In this document: one piece after another, positions 10,494 through 21,034 of the stretch
How positions within the stretch are numbered: the stretch's first letter is position 1
How the letters are laid out: the number at the start of each line of letters is the position of its first letter
NCBI GenBank assembly: GCA_018350325.1
Contig: JAEVLN010000005.1
Location: forward strand, 3,942,393 to 4,006,392
Direction of reading: 5' to 3'
DNA from: Globodera rostochiensis
Taxonomy: Eukaryota > Nematoda > Chromadorea > Rhabditida > Heteroderidae
DNA: 64,000 nt
Made by a program: the position numbers and the translations under genes
The notes under the pieces: generated by a model
The model's database searches: none
What the model saw: only the letters and a program-made list of their open reading frames with translations
What the model was told of the DNA's origin: nothing

Positions 10494-12041
10494 TCAAATT
10501 GTCTCCGAATTCGAGTTTCCAATTTCCTGGGCCTCAGCCGCGACATTTTCTTTCACAGAATGTCCATCGACAGAATTTGGATGAAATTGCTGTCGTTTAA
10601 ATTGCCTTTTCCATCTATACAAAGTGTTTGCTCCAATTTTCAACATTTTTGCAATTTCCTCGTCACTAATTTTAGGCTTTTGGTCCTTAATTTCATAATA
10701 ACGTTTCATCAATTCCTTTTGTTCGCTGTGGGAGTGTTTATTTGATTCTGTAAAAGAATTTTAATTAATAAAAATAAATAATAAAATTGGGCTCAAATGC
10801 CAGTGTTTTGCTGTTCCAGCTTGGCCTGTTCTGTTAACTTGATTGAGTAATATATTTGAAATTTTCCAATTACTCATTATGATTTCACCTGGCGCAGTGG
10901 TTAAACTGATTGACGTGATTCAATTTTGTCTAAGGTTCAACTTTCCCTAGTAATAATTTTTTTTATTCTTTTTATTTAATTTTATTTCGTATAATGGTGA
11001 GTGATGCCTGGGGCTGTGGGTTCGAACTTCGAGCCTCCGACTGTGTAAATGATTTTTTTTCTCTTTTTATGAACTTTGATGGTAATTTAAAAATATTTTA
11101 GATTTTCTAAAAAGCTTGTTTTTGGGGTCAATCTCGAGTCTCGGGGTCAAGTCTCGGTAAATTTAGATCTCGAGCATCACTAGGAAGTGATTGAACCCTT
11201 TATCCTATGCATCATCAATTAAAATTTCAGACTGAATTTCGCTCGGTTAATTTAGAACAGTCTAAGAACAGTTTACTCTGTTCTGTTCTCGAGGTCGGAA
11301 CAGAACAGGAACAGATCCAAAATTGTTGGAACAGCAAATCAAATACTCACTGGTTTGGCCAAGTTCACGTTTCCAATTGTAAATTGTTACAAAACTGAGG
11401 CCCAACTTTTTTGCAACAATTTCATCAATTTGATTTGAATAAGAATTTTTGAATCCGGCCTTCGTTAACTCGGCTTTCATTTGATCAAATTTCTCTATTA
11501 AATGTTTATGTTCTTCTTTTTCATAGAACACTTTTCGACTTAGTAAGCCAAATTCTTTTTTCCATTCATATATTTTTGAGCGATTGGCTTTTAAATGTTT
11601 TGCAATTTTCTGCTCAATTTGATTTCTTTCTTTCGCCGGAAATTTTCCTTTTTGCTTAAATTCGTTTCTAATTGCGAGAAATTTCTGGACAATTTTACGG
11701 TGATCAGACTCTGTGAGAGGAGGATTCTGTTCAGTTGAATTGGGTTCAATTTGTCCAAGCTGATCAGTTGAATTGGGTTCAATTTGTCCAAGCTGATCAG
11801 TTGATTTGGGTTCAATTTGTCCAATTTGGGTGTTCTGCCGGTCGATTTGGTGATGGGCATTTTGTCCAAAGTTAGTTGGCGCCGGCATTTTCAAATCTTC
11901 GGCTTCACCTTTGTCCCACCAGCCTTCTCCGAATATTTCATCAAATGTTTTGAGCTCCAATTTTACTTTTACGGATTCGGCTTTGTTTTGTGAATTTGTT
12001 ACGATGAATGCCACCAAAATTAGAAGCCAAAATTCTTCCAT
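10494..12041 (-). CDS. SVH copy 4: secreted repeat/HTH-like protein, 314 aa, with an insertion in its intron
   Basis: Exon 1 is 12041-11351 and exon 2 is 10747-10494, both in phase 1; together they give exactly 315 codons with the stop. The intron is 603 bp instead of about 60 because a 540-bp element (10799-11338) sits in it. Both splice sites (GTGAGT and TTTTACAG) are intact, so the gene may still be spliced. The protein has the signal peptide MEEFWLLILVAFIVTN, three short repeat units (residues about 74-104, the first with K replacing N and so lacking the sequon), and modules at about 115-168, 175-230 and 238-290. The first module follows the repeats directly, without the usual acidic DNAEDE linker. 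The exon 2 tail reads SVKENVAAEAQEIGN, as in other full copies. Confidence 0.78.
10799..11338. mobile_element. 540-bp TIR element in the intron of SVH copy 4, with a tRNA-like segment
   Basis: The boundaries follow from comparison with uninterrupted SVH introns. TCAAAT occurs at 10793-10798 and again at 11339-11344, as a target duplication. The inverted termini share TTTGCTGTTCCA (10807-10818) and TGGAACAGCAAA (11327-11338); the left end has eight extra bases. Inside, GGCGCAGTGGTTA (10891 on) and GGTTCAACTTTCC (10934 on) resemble tRNA A and B boxes. Confidence 0.7.
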
Positions 12042-12374
12042 TTTATTTGAGCAAAATAGCCTCTGAAATTAATAGATATTATTTAACTTTAAAAAAATTA
12101 TTGAAAGTAATAAATGGCATCCCACAATTGAAATGGGTATTTATTTAAAATAAATCATATTACTTAATAATTGATATTACCCGAATCAATATCTCATAAT
12201 ATTTTTCCTAAATAATCATCATTTTATAAATAACGATTGATTGTAAATAGCCAAAATAAAAATATTTAAAATGATTTATTAATTGCCCCACGAGGAAAAG
12301 TGACATTACGAATACGACCTTGGGTTTTGCGAATCACTAACCCTGAACCCGAATTTGAACTCGAATAAAATAAC

Positions 12375-12474
12375 AACAAAAATTCAGCCAATGTTGGCCT
12401 ATGCAAATGCCATCCAATGGGAGGACGTGTTGGGCAACCCGAAACGGACAAGTTAAATATGGCGGCGTTCCACA
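12375..12474 (+). pseudogene. Fragment of a DUF19-like gene: intron 1 end and start of exon 2
   Basis: ACAAAAATTCAG followed by CCAATGTTGGCCTATGC (12388 on) matches the intron-1 acceptor and exon 2 of the complete gene at 53139-54805, for about 85 coding bases up to GGCGGCGTTCCAC. A frameshift (AACCCGAAACGG for AACCCGCCGG) makes it non-coding. No other exon of that gene is nearby. Confidence 0.75.
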
Positions 12475-12832
12475 CCCGCCCCCCAAAGGCGGCAAGATCA
12501 AAGGTGTGAATTTTCACACTCTGTCGAGGTCCCGGCACACCCGTCGAGGTCCCGGCACACCTTGCCGAGCTCACGGTTCGGTTATTTCGAGCACGCGTAA
12601 GAGCTCGGACTTTACAAAGTCGAATCCCCGGTTAGACATTCGATGAAATTTCAAAAGCGGCCCGGCATCCACATGTCGACTTCTCGGTTCGACAAGGCCG
12701 GTGCTATAGTCCCAAAGTCGAATTCTCGGTTCGGAAAGCATCAAAGATGGAAGAGGCCATTATTGCAGTAAAGGGGTTATCTAATTCGGTACCGCCGGTG
12801 CGTAAAGGCAACGCCTTTAAATCATCTCTGCA
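12475..12832. other. GC-richer spacer with a short direct repeat
   Basis: GTCGAGGTCCCGGCACACC is present twice in tandem at about 12524-12562. Repeated CTCGGTTCGR motifs (12575-12740) suggest a degraded LTR or leader of the neighbouring Gypsy remnant, but no second LTR copy was found to prove it. Confidence 0.35.
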
Positions 12833-13740
12833 TTGGTAAATAATAACCGCGCATTCTTTCGATCTCTGATTATGACTACGAAGAAGAGATTTAGAGGTGC
12901 AGAACCGCCAGTTTATGAACTTGTTATCAAAAGTCCTTCCCAAAAACGCGGCTCCCAGTGCCGCCAGCAATTCGGATATGAACAACAAATTCTGCCACAA
13001 AAGCCGACCGAGTTGAGCTTACTGGAAACAATTGCAAAACTCGAATCACTTTTTGGAGACACTAAGTCAATATTTATTCGTCGTTTTGAGTGTTTTCAGC
13101 TTTTGTGCGCTCCGGCCCAGAACGTAATGGAATTCGTTGTCCAAAACAGTCCGCAAAGGTTGGGCGATGGGAAAAGCAAAAAAAGCAATCCATTTCAACG
13201 TTAATGTGGGCCAGGGAAACCAGCATTTCGAGCAGTCCAAACCGAAAGCGGACAGAGAGGGCATATTAAGGTTTCTGTCGCTAGCGAGGGCAGAGCAAGC
13301 CGAGCTATCGCTCCACAGCCCAGGCTCATGCGATTTTCTCTACATTCAGCGCACATGCTACCTTTCTGGACTGGATTTGGGTGGAGATCCAAATTAATGG
13401 AAAATTGATCCGTTTTAGCGGCGGATTCGTGCTCACGTCCCGATGCAGCTGGGAAGTCCAAAACTGCTAATCCAGCCGTACTACCGGGTGTTTTTGCATA
13501 CTTGGACGACATCATTGTTGTTTCAACAAATTTTTCGGAGTACAGCTCAGTCCTTATGACATTATTTTCCCGGGTTCAGGAATATGGCTTCCGCATTCAA
13601 CTGGAAAAATGCCACTTCTTACAAAAAGAATTGATTGGGCCACATTGTATCTGCGAATGGTATCCGACCAGATCCGGCACGATCAGCGGCAATTCGCGAC
13701 ATGCCTGCGCCCACGGATCTCAGCATGCTTCGCTCATTCT
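12833..13740 (+). mobile_element. Ty3/Gypsy retrotransposon remnant (gag and reverse transcriptase pieces)
   Basis: The frame at 12833-13204 contains PTELSLLETIAKLESLFGD and FIRRFECFQLLC, the gag block common in nematode Gypsy elements. After an internal deletion, 13495-13640 encodes AYLDDIIVVSTNFSEY and LEKCHFLQKE, the reverse-transcriptase YxDD region, followed after a frameshift by NGIRPDPARSAAIRDMPAP, the start of the connection domain. It ends abruptly at about 13740 against SVH repeats. Protease and integrase are not seen. Confidence 0.8.
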
Positions 13741-13744
13741 TGTG

Positions 13745-14061
13745 CGCAATCAGATTGATCAGACTCTGTGAGAGGAGGATTCTGATCCGTTGAATTGGGT
13801 TCAATTTGTCCAGATTGATCAGACTCTGTGAGAGGAGGATTCTGATCCGTTGAATTGGGTTCAATTTGTCCAGAGTGATCAGACTCTGTGAGAGGAGGAT
13901 TCTGATCCGTTAAATCGGATTCAATTTGTCCAGAGTGATCAGACTCTGTGAGAGTAGGAGTCTGATCAGTTGAATTGGGTTCAATTTGTCCAAGGATTCG
14001 CTTTGTCCAGTGAATTTTTTGCAAAAAATGACAACAAAATTATAATCAAAAACTCTTCCAT
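13745..14061 (-). pseudogene. SVH copy 5: signal peptide fused to four repeat units, no modules
   Basis: From the ATG at 14061 (MEEFLIIILLSFFAKN) the sequence loses everything between the KAxS cleavage region and the repeats; the junction shares a few bases (AATCC/TTGGACAAA). Four 60-base units of the GQIEPNSTDQNPPLTES type follow, in a frame shifted relative to the signal peptide, and the homology stops at the Gypsy fragment at 13740. Each unit except one keeps its sequon. Confidence 0.75.
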
Positions 14062-14429
14062 TTTATTTGGGCAAAAATATATGAAATCCTTATTTTTCAT
14101 TTAACTTCACATAAATAATATTTTTTTATAATTTCACCCGAATCAATATTCATGACATCTCATAAATATTTTTCCTAAACCGTTTGAACCGAGACCAAAT
14201 CTATATTCCTGACATTTCGTAAATATTTTCCTACAGATAATCTTCATTTTATAAAAATGGCGATCGATTGTGAATAGCCAAAATAAAAATTTTAAATAAT
14301 TTATAATAATTGGAATACCGAGATTCCAAATGATGAAAATAGAGTAGGACGGGATCGGAAATTTTGTAAAAACCGGGAATTGATGAAATTGAGTCTGAAG
14401 TGGCTTCGCTGAACAGACGCAACGACTAG

Positions 14430-14905
14430 GGGATGGCACCCCATCGTCTCCGATTAAACGTCGGTTGCGTTGTAGTCTCAAAAGTGACAGAGAAAACCTT
14501 ATAAATGGCACTCGAATTGTCATCGAAAAAATTGGCGATGACAAAATTGTCGGCAGGGCTATAAACGGCACTGCTTTCGGTGGTCAAGTTCGGTTTTTCA
14601 TTGAGGGAACGGCAAGTTTATGAACCTGGCGGCATAAAGTAGGAGCGTCTGCAATTTCCAATTAAATCTGCACTCGCTATAACTATAAACAAGGGTCCGG
14701 GTCAAACCATTGACATTGTCTGTATTGACTTGGAACGAGAGGTGTTTTCACATGGGCAACTGTACTCTGACTTTTAAAGGGCGACGGACGGAAACAATGT
14801 CCGCATCGTGTACGCTCCCAAAAGGGAAGTTGACCTCAAGGCCAAGCAAAAGTACACAACATTGTGGCTGCAAAAATGCTTCAATTGCAATAAGCATTTA
14901 ATAAC
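14430..14905 (+). mobile_element. Helitron helicase C-terminal remnant
   Basis: ENLINGTRIVIEKIGDDKIV (about 14492-14551) matches the NGTRL..E..G block of Helitron PIF1-like helicases. After a frameshift, [20 protein letters not shown], then [20 protein letters not shown] and NNVRIVYAP (about 14653-14830) match the final helicase motifs ([19 protein letters not shown]). Several frameshifts, and GPGQ in place of SQGQ, indicate a dead copy. No Helitron 3' hairpin end was found. Confidence 0.75.
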
Positions 14906-14939
14906 TATAGTCCAGAGGCATTTTGACACTAATAAGCTC

Positions 14940-15495
14940 GGGATTTAGGTAAATTCTAAGCTCAAAAATAGCCTTTTGCGTTAAAATTGCACTTTTGGAC
15001 CTTTAGTGCCTATTTTTCTTTATTTTGAACTCTTTGTGCCTATTTTGAATTCTTTATAATTTCATAAGAAAAACAAAGTACCCCCTAAAAATCTTATTTT
15101 TATTTTCCTAAAAATTTTATTCTCCTGGAATAGACTTTTCTTGGATCTAAGGAACACTTTTAAAATTTAAGAAAACTTGAGAAAACTTGAGAAAAATTTT
15201 ACAAAAATTATTTTTTATTTTGGCTATTCATAATCGATCGTCATTTTTGTAAAATGTTGATTGCTAGTAGGAAAAATATTTGCGAGATGTCTGGAATATT
15301 GATTTGGTCCCGGTTAAAAAAGATTTGGCCATATTAAAGAAAATGTTTATGTGAATGCCCATTCATTTGTCTGCTGGCATTTGTTGCTTTCAAAATTGTT
15401 ATGAAAGCTAAATAATATTTATTAATATTGTAAAAATTTGTGAATGTTTTATTTATTTTTTAAAATTTAAACAAAATTTTTGAGAGATTTAATTG
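14940..15495 (+). repeat. Class A 5' region of the SVH gene at 16236
   Basis: This is homologous to 3890-4440 over most of its length, including the AAGCTCAAAAATAGCC head, GAGATGTCTGGAATATTGAT and the GAATGCCCATTCA block. It is separated from its TATA box by the hAT-type insertion that follows. Confidence 0.65.
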
Positions 15496-15503
15496 GTTAT
15501 CTC

Positions 15504-16184
15504 TAGGGAACGGATTATATGCATTTTGCATATTTTGTTTTCTCATATGCTTTGAAGAATACGGCTTAAAAATAGCCTTTTCGCGTTGGTTTGAGCTTTT
15601 TTGGTCAAGTTTAAAAAAACATATTTTTCATATTTTGGGGGTTCGTGCATATTTTTTACATATTTTGCATATTTTGGCATATTTTGCATATTTCGAGCAT
15701 ATTTTAGCATTTTTGTTCAAAAATTTTGATAAAATGAACCCAAAATCATGGATTTCTGGCTGTTTTTGAAAAATAATTCATATTTTTAACAATAAGGTTT
15801 AGTCATTTTTGAAAAAAATGCTTGAAGAATTGAACATTTTCATAAAAATAAGGGGAAAAATCGCGGCGCTGAAATGGCGCAGCGCTCGAGTGGCTGGCGC
15901 GGAGATGGCCAGCCGGCGATGAATTGGCCTGACAGTTAAAATTCCGGAACTTTTTTCTCAATTTGTTCAACTTTCCAAAAATACTAAAATAATATGCGAA
16001 AAGGCTTTAAACCTACTTATCAGACGTTAAAAGATGAAAAAATTAAGTATTAAGCAAAATAGTGAACTAAAAGTGCCATTTTTCGATGCATATTTCGGCA
16101 TTTTTGGTGCATATTTTGGCCTTTTTTTGGTGCATATATATGCGCATATTTGGCCATTTTTGGTGCATATCGGTCCGATCCCTA
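15504..16184. mobile_element. 681-bp hAT-type MITE in the promoter of the SVH gene at 16236
   Basis: GTTATCTC is duplicated exactly at 15496-15503 and 16185-16192 (8 bp, as expected for hAT). The imperfect inverted termini read TAGGGAACGGATTATATGCA on the left and TAGGGATCGGACCGATATGC on the complement of the right. There is no transposase frame. A 648-bp relative lies at 44134-44781. Confidence 0.85.
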
Positions 16185-16193
16185 GTTATCTCA

Positions 16194-16199
16194 TATAAA
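16194..16199 (+). promoter_or_regulatory. TATA box of the SVH gene at 16236
   Basis: TATAAA lies 42 bases before the ATG and only two bases after the target duplication of the hAT-type MITE, so the insertion split the core promoter from the conserved distal blocks. Confidence 0.5.
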
Positions 16200-16235
16200 T
16201 GCTCCTAAATTCAGAGGTTATTTTGCCCAAATAAA

Positions 16236-18017
16236 ATGGAAGAATTTTGGATTTTAATTTTTGTGGCATTCTTAGCAACAAAATCACTGGACAAAGCCGA
16301 ATCCGTAAAAGTAAAATTGGAGCTCAAAACATTTGATGAAATATTCGGAGAAGGCTGGTGGGACAAAGGCGAAGCCGAAGATTTGAAAATGCCGGAGCCA
16401 ACAAACTTTGGACAAAATGTCCATCACCAAATCGACCGACAGAACACCCAAATTGGACAAATTGAACCCAATTCAACTGATCAGAATCCTCCTCTTACGG
16501 AGTCTGATCATTCTGATAATGCCAAAAATGGCGAAGAAGAGAACGAAATAATCAAAGAAATTACTTCAAACGAAAATAATGATGAAGATGAGCGAAGACA
16601 TAAAATTATCGACAAATTCCACGCAATTAAAGACGAATTTAAGCAAAAAGGAAAATATTCTGATAAAGAAAGGGTTCAAATTGAGGAAAAAATTGCTAAG
16701 CATTTAAAAGTCAATCGCAAAAAAATATATAAATGGAAAAAGGAATTTGGCCTAAGTCAAAAAAGGACAAAAAATGAGCGAAAAAATTTGGTAGAGAAAT
16801 TTGATCAAATGAAAGCCGAGTTAAAGCGGGACGGATTCAAAAACTCTTATAAGCAAGAAATTGATAAAACTGTCGCAAAAGAGTTGGGCCTCAATTTTAC
16901 AACAATTTATGCTTGGAAACGTGAACTTGGCCAAATCAGTGAGATTTATTCTTAAATATTTGCTAAAAATCTCTAAATATAGGCAAAATCTATGGAATAC
17001 TTGTGCCGTGCCTATCAAAATTTTCCTCTTGGTAGCAAACCATTTTATAGGATGTAGAAGAGCTAAAAACAAATTTATTGCATATAACTAGGAAACTAAG
17101 GGGACAACTGAGTCCCTAAAAGTAACACTTCAGTCCAGGGCTTATAACTTGCTTCATAGAGTTTGGGCTAAAAAAAATTTTTAAGTTCACGTTTTTGAGA
17201 CCAAGAGGAATCGAATGTATAAAAATTGATTCCACATCTTTACCAATTATAGAAATTAAATGTTTTATTGGGTGTAAAAACTGATTTAAATTCATAATAT
17301 ATTTCAATTTAAAATTAAACCAAATAATTTACGCTTTTTGCATTTTTTGCTCTTTTAGTGACAAATTACTCGGACGATGAAAAGCTTAAAATTGTGAAAC
17401 AGTTTATGAGAATGAAAAGTGACCTTTCCGGTGAGGACAAAAAATCATGCAAAGAAATTGACAAAGAAATTACTGAAAGATTTGGTGTAAATGTTCGCAC
17501 AATATACCAATGGAAAAAAGAATTTGGCCTAAGTCAAAAAGTGTTTTATGAAAAAGAAGAACGTATTAATTTGTTAGAAAAATTTGATCAGAGAAAAGAC
17601 GAGTTAAAGCGGGACGGATTCAAAAATTCATACAAAGAAATAAATGAAACTGTCGCAAAAGAGTTGGGCCTAAATTTTGCAACAATTTACAATTGGAAAC
17701 GAAAACTTGGCCAAACTGGTGAGTATTTTGATTTTATTAATTTATTTAAATTAACTAAAAATTCTTTTACAGCACCAAAACATATGCACTCTCACAGCGA
17801 ACAAAAGGAATTGATGAAACTTTATTATGAAATTAAAGACAAAACTCCTAAACTTAGAAATCAGAACATTGCTAAAAGGCTGAAAATTGGAAGAAACACT
17901 TTGAATAGATGGAAAAAGCAATTTAAGCATCCAAATTCTGTCGATGGACATTCTGTGGAAGAGAATGCCTCGGCAAATCTTCAGGAAATTAAGAATATAA
18001 ATTTGGGGAGTATTTGA
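16236..18017 (+). CDS. SVH copy 6: five-module secreted protein, three exons, 435 aa
   Basis: Exons are 16236-16938, 17359-17718 and 17773-18017; all junctions are phase 1 and the sum is exactly 436 codons. Exon 1 holds the signal peptide (MEEFWILIFVAFLATKSL), FDEIFGEGWW, one sequon repeat, an acidic linker and two modules. The middle exon adds 120 codons with two more modules (MTNYSDDEKLKIV... IYQWKKEFG and EINETVAKELGLNFATIYNW), and exon 3 the usual last module (NIAKRLKIGRNTLNRWKKQF). Being 360 bases and phase 1 at both ends, the middle exon can be gained or lost without breaking the frame. The second intron is 54 bp, a multiple of three without a stop, so retention would also stay in frame. 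If the first splice is skipped the protein ends at SEIYS after 239 residues. The 420-bp first intron contains an unrelated repeat (about 17085-17235). Confidence 0.75.
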
Positions 18018-18199
18018 ATGAAGGAGTCAATGATTTGTAAAAAAAACGAATGGATCTATAGGGAAAGTCTTGCTTTAAATGCATATTTTAAGACTCGTAT
18101 TCTTTCAAGATAAATTTATGGAAATATTCAGTCCCAGTCCCGCATTTTATTGAACGTGTGCGAAATTTATGTGTGAAACGTCTTTCCCCCCCCCCCCCA

Positions 18200-18296
18200 A
18201 TGTGCGAAATGTCCGTTTTTTCACTAGTGTGCGAAATGTCCAATGTGCCAAATGTCCTACTGTGCCAAATGTCCCAATGTGCCAAATGTCCGATAG
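18200..18296 (+). repeat. Short tandem repeat, unit 16-20 bp
   Basis: Five imperfect units of AATGTGCCAAATGTCC (some with GCG for GCC) follow a 14-base C run. Antisense reading frames here are repeat artefacts. Confidence 0.75.
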
Positions 18297-18424
18297 CCTG
18301 AGAGGGAAAATGACCTGTAAGCAGGCATGGGCACGGGTGTCCGGATATCCGGATATCCGCGAATATATCCGATACTTTTTGACAAAAAATTTCATCTTTT
18401 TTTACAAGATCCGTTCCGATTAAA

Positions 18425-18850
18425 ACGATGGTTTAGTGGGTTTCCCTTGATTTGCCAAATGTTGTGTGTGGGTTCGAACCCGCATGAGTGCACGTACTTA
18501 TTTATCGTTTTGCCTAGAGTCACAATAATTCTTCCCCCATTAATAAAAGTTTTTTAATAAATTTCCAAAATTTTAATTAAAATGAGTGCAAAAAAAAATT
18601 TAAAAAAAAATCACCCCATTTTCCTGAATTTGTGCTTCACTTTATAAATAAAACATTGGCAATTTTTGTAAAAATTCTCCCGGCAGCGCCTGTCGGCAGT
18701 GCCGGACCCTTACCACTCCCTAAATCCCAAAAGCTTTAAAAAAGTGCCATATTTTTACATTTTTGGTTTCAAATCTCTTAACAAATTAAGTCAAAAGTTC
18801 AAAATTTTCTCGGCGGCGCCTATGGCACCGCCGACCCCCCTTGAAATTTC
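18425..18850 (+). repeat. tRNA-derived SINE with the GGCGCC palindrome tail
   Basis: The head has an A-box-like GGTTTAGTGGG (18430-18440) and a B-box GGTTCGAACCC (18471-18481). The body runs through TTAATAAAAGTTTTTTAATA and an A-rich part to the palindromic segments (GGCAGCGCCTGTCGGCAGTG, 18684 on; GGCGGCGCCTATGGCACCGC, 18812 on). Layout matches the copy at 27160-27600. No acceptor stem can pair around the head, so this is not a tRNA gene. Confidence 0.6.
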
Positions 18851-19764
18851 TTAACAAAAATCCTAAAATTTTTTGCAACGACGCCTGCCGGCGCCGTCGG
18901 ACCCTTCTTCCCAAAAAATTAAAGATTTCTTGAAAGAAGGGCACTACCCGTACCCGTAATCTTAATCTCATGCTGACAATGAAGATCAACAATTACATAT
19001 GTACTGAGGGAAAAAATCGTAATTTTTGGTCTAAAAAATTGGAAAAAATTTTCACAGCGGATATTGCGGATATCCGCGGATTGGATACGGATATGAATTT
19101 CGAAAAAATGAGACGGATACAAACGGACACGGAAAATGTCAAAAGAATCGGTCGTCCCAACACATATAAATCGTGTTCTAAGTCTTTGTGTCATCGCTTA
19201 ATTCCGATTTATTTGGAACAATCGATACGGTTCCAAGGTTTGAGCTCATCTTCGAATTTTCCAAACATCTTGGTGGATTCAGCAAGTATTTCCGTGCCAT
19301 GAAATTTGATCTAAACACCGTTTGTGATAAACTGACTCTTAATTAACGAGTTAAGTGACTCCGCTGTAGCAAACTCTACTTTTTGGAAAGCTTTCGAATA
19401 ATGATTTTTTTTGTTTGAATCGGTTAAAAAGTCAATAATTGCGTTGGTCTGTATTCGGAGGCTTTTCATAATTGATATTATTATTATAAAATAATTTTAA
19501 ATATTCAAAGATGTCAGGAATAATTGATTCGCGTGTATTTCTTAAAGAATATAATTGATGCTGATGCCCATTTTCATTTTCCATTTATTATTTTTTGCAT
19601 TTTTTTATATAGCAAAATAATATTTAATATACCTAATTTGACTATTGATATTATACTTTAAAATTAAAAAATTTTTGAGAGAAATTCTACAACACAAAAA
19701 TAATTGACAAATTTTACCACAAAAATTTTATGTTTTAAATAATATAAATTAATTTGAAATTTCA
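18851..19764. other. SINE and MITE debris, then class A upstream DNA; no gene seen
   Basis: 18860-18910 is another palindromic SINE tail. 19050-19150 has GGATATCCGCGGATTGGATA sequence like the MITE pieces at 18340, 41480 and 63650. 19490-19764 is the SVH upstream region (reduced), with AAGATGTCAGGAATAATTGA and CCCATTTTCATTTTCC. Confidence 0.45.
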
Positions 19765-19770
19765 TATAAA
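19765..19770 (+). promoter_or_regulatory. TATA box of the SVH gene at 19804
   Basis: TATAAA lies 39 bases before the ATG, followed by the conserved CAATTCAGAGGTTATTTTGC. Confidence 0.5.
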
Positions 19771-19803
19771 TCTCCAATTCAGAGGTTATTTTGCCCAAAT
19801 AAA

Positions 19804-20870
19804 ATGGAAGAATTTTGGATTGTAATTTGTGTGTCATTCTTTGCAACAAATTCACTCGACAAAGCCGAATCCGTACAATTGGAGGAAAAGCCACTCCAAA
19901 CATTTGACGAATTATTCGTAGAAGAATTGTGGGACAATGACAAAGACGAAAAATGGAATAAATTAACACTTGAACAAAATGCCCTTCACCAAATCGACCG
20001 ACAGAATACCCAAATTGGACAAATTGGACCCAATTCAACTGATCACCTTGGACAAATTGAACCCAATTCAACTGATCACCTTGGACAAATTGAACCCAAT
20101 TCAACTGATCACCTTGGACAAATTGAACCCAATTCAACTGATCACCTTGGACAAATTGAATCCAATTCAACTGATCAGAATTCTCCTTTCACAGAGTCTG
20201 AGCACTCTGATAATGCCAAAAATGGCAAAAAACAAAACGAAATAATGAAAACAATTTCTTCAAACGAAAAACGTAAAATTATCCACAAATTCCACGCAAT
20301 AAAAGAAGAATTAAAGCAAAAAGGAAAATTCCTTAGGAAAGAAAGAACTCGAATTGAGAATGAAATTGCTAAACATTTAAAAGTCAATCGCAAAAAAATA
20401 TATAAATGGAAGAAAGAATTTGGCATAAATCGAAAAGTTTTCAATGAAAAAAATGAGCGAGAAAATTTAGTAGAGCGATTTGATCAGATGAAAGGCGAGT
20501 TAAAGCGTGCCGGACTCAAAAATTCTTATCCCAATCAAATAAATGAAAACGTCTCAAAAGAATTGGGCCTCAATTTTACAACAATTTACTATTGGAAACG
20601 AAAACTTGGCCAAATCAGTGAGTATTTCGAGCCCAATTTTACTCATTTATTTTTATTAATTAAAATTCTTTTACAGAACCACAACATAAACACTCCCACA
20701 GCGAACAAAAGGAATTAATGAAACGTTATTATGAAATTAAAGACAAAACTCCTAAGTTTAGAGACGAGGAAATTGCCAAAATTTTGAAAATTGGAACACG
20801 CACTTTGGTTAGATGGAAGAGGCAATTTAAACAACAGCAATTGCATCAAAATTCTGTCAATGGACTTTGA
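19804..20870 (+). CDS. SVH copy 7: secreted repeat/HTH-like protein with five repeat units, 335 aa
   Basis: Exon 1 is 19804-20617, the intron 20618-20676 (GTGAGT...TTACAG) and exon 2 20677-20870. It belongs to the second N-terminal subtype, with VQLEEKPLQTFDELF and a KWNKLTLEQNALHQ segment instead of KTPAPTNFGQN. Residues about 72-125 contain five repeats, four of the short GQIEPNSTDHL form, each with a sequon. Modules lie at about 156-210, 217-270 and 278-325. The protein stops soon after the last module (QLHQNSVNGL), about 25 residues earlier than fuller copies, because GGACTTTGA replaces GGACATTCTGTGG. The first two modules are conserved (IAKHLKVNRKKIYKWKKEFG). Confidence 0.8.
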
Positions 20871-21034
20871 ATGAAGGTCAATGATTGAAAAATAAGTTTT
20901 GAGGTGAAATTAATTCAACAAAATTGTTCCCATTCTTTTTGCGTATAACATTTGATTAAAAAATGCATATCATATTTCCAAAATTGTGAAAACATTACTT
21001 CATTTTTTTTGATTATTTTTTGAATTTCTTTGAA

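Noticed and set aside
11207..11398. Small plus ORF across the intron insertion
   Set aside because: It overlaps the TIR element and the antisense of SVH exon 1; no independent support.
17358..18017. Separate 219-aa gene starting at 17358
   Set aside because: Its first codon is GTG right at a splice acceptor, and the 54-bp intron is only incidentally open; splicing to 16938 restores ATG and fits the family.
20677..20718. C-terminal extension of the 19804 ORF into EYFEPNFTHLF
   Set aside because: It is translated intron; all copies have GTGAGT at this point and a matching acceptor 50-60 bases on.
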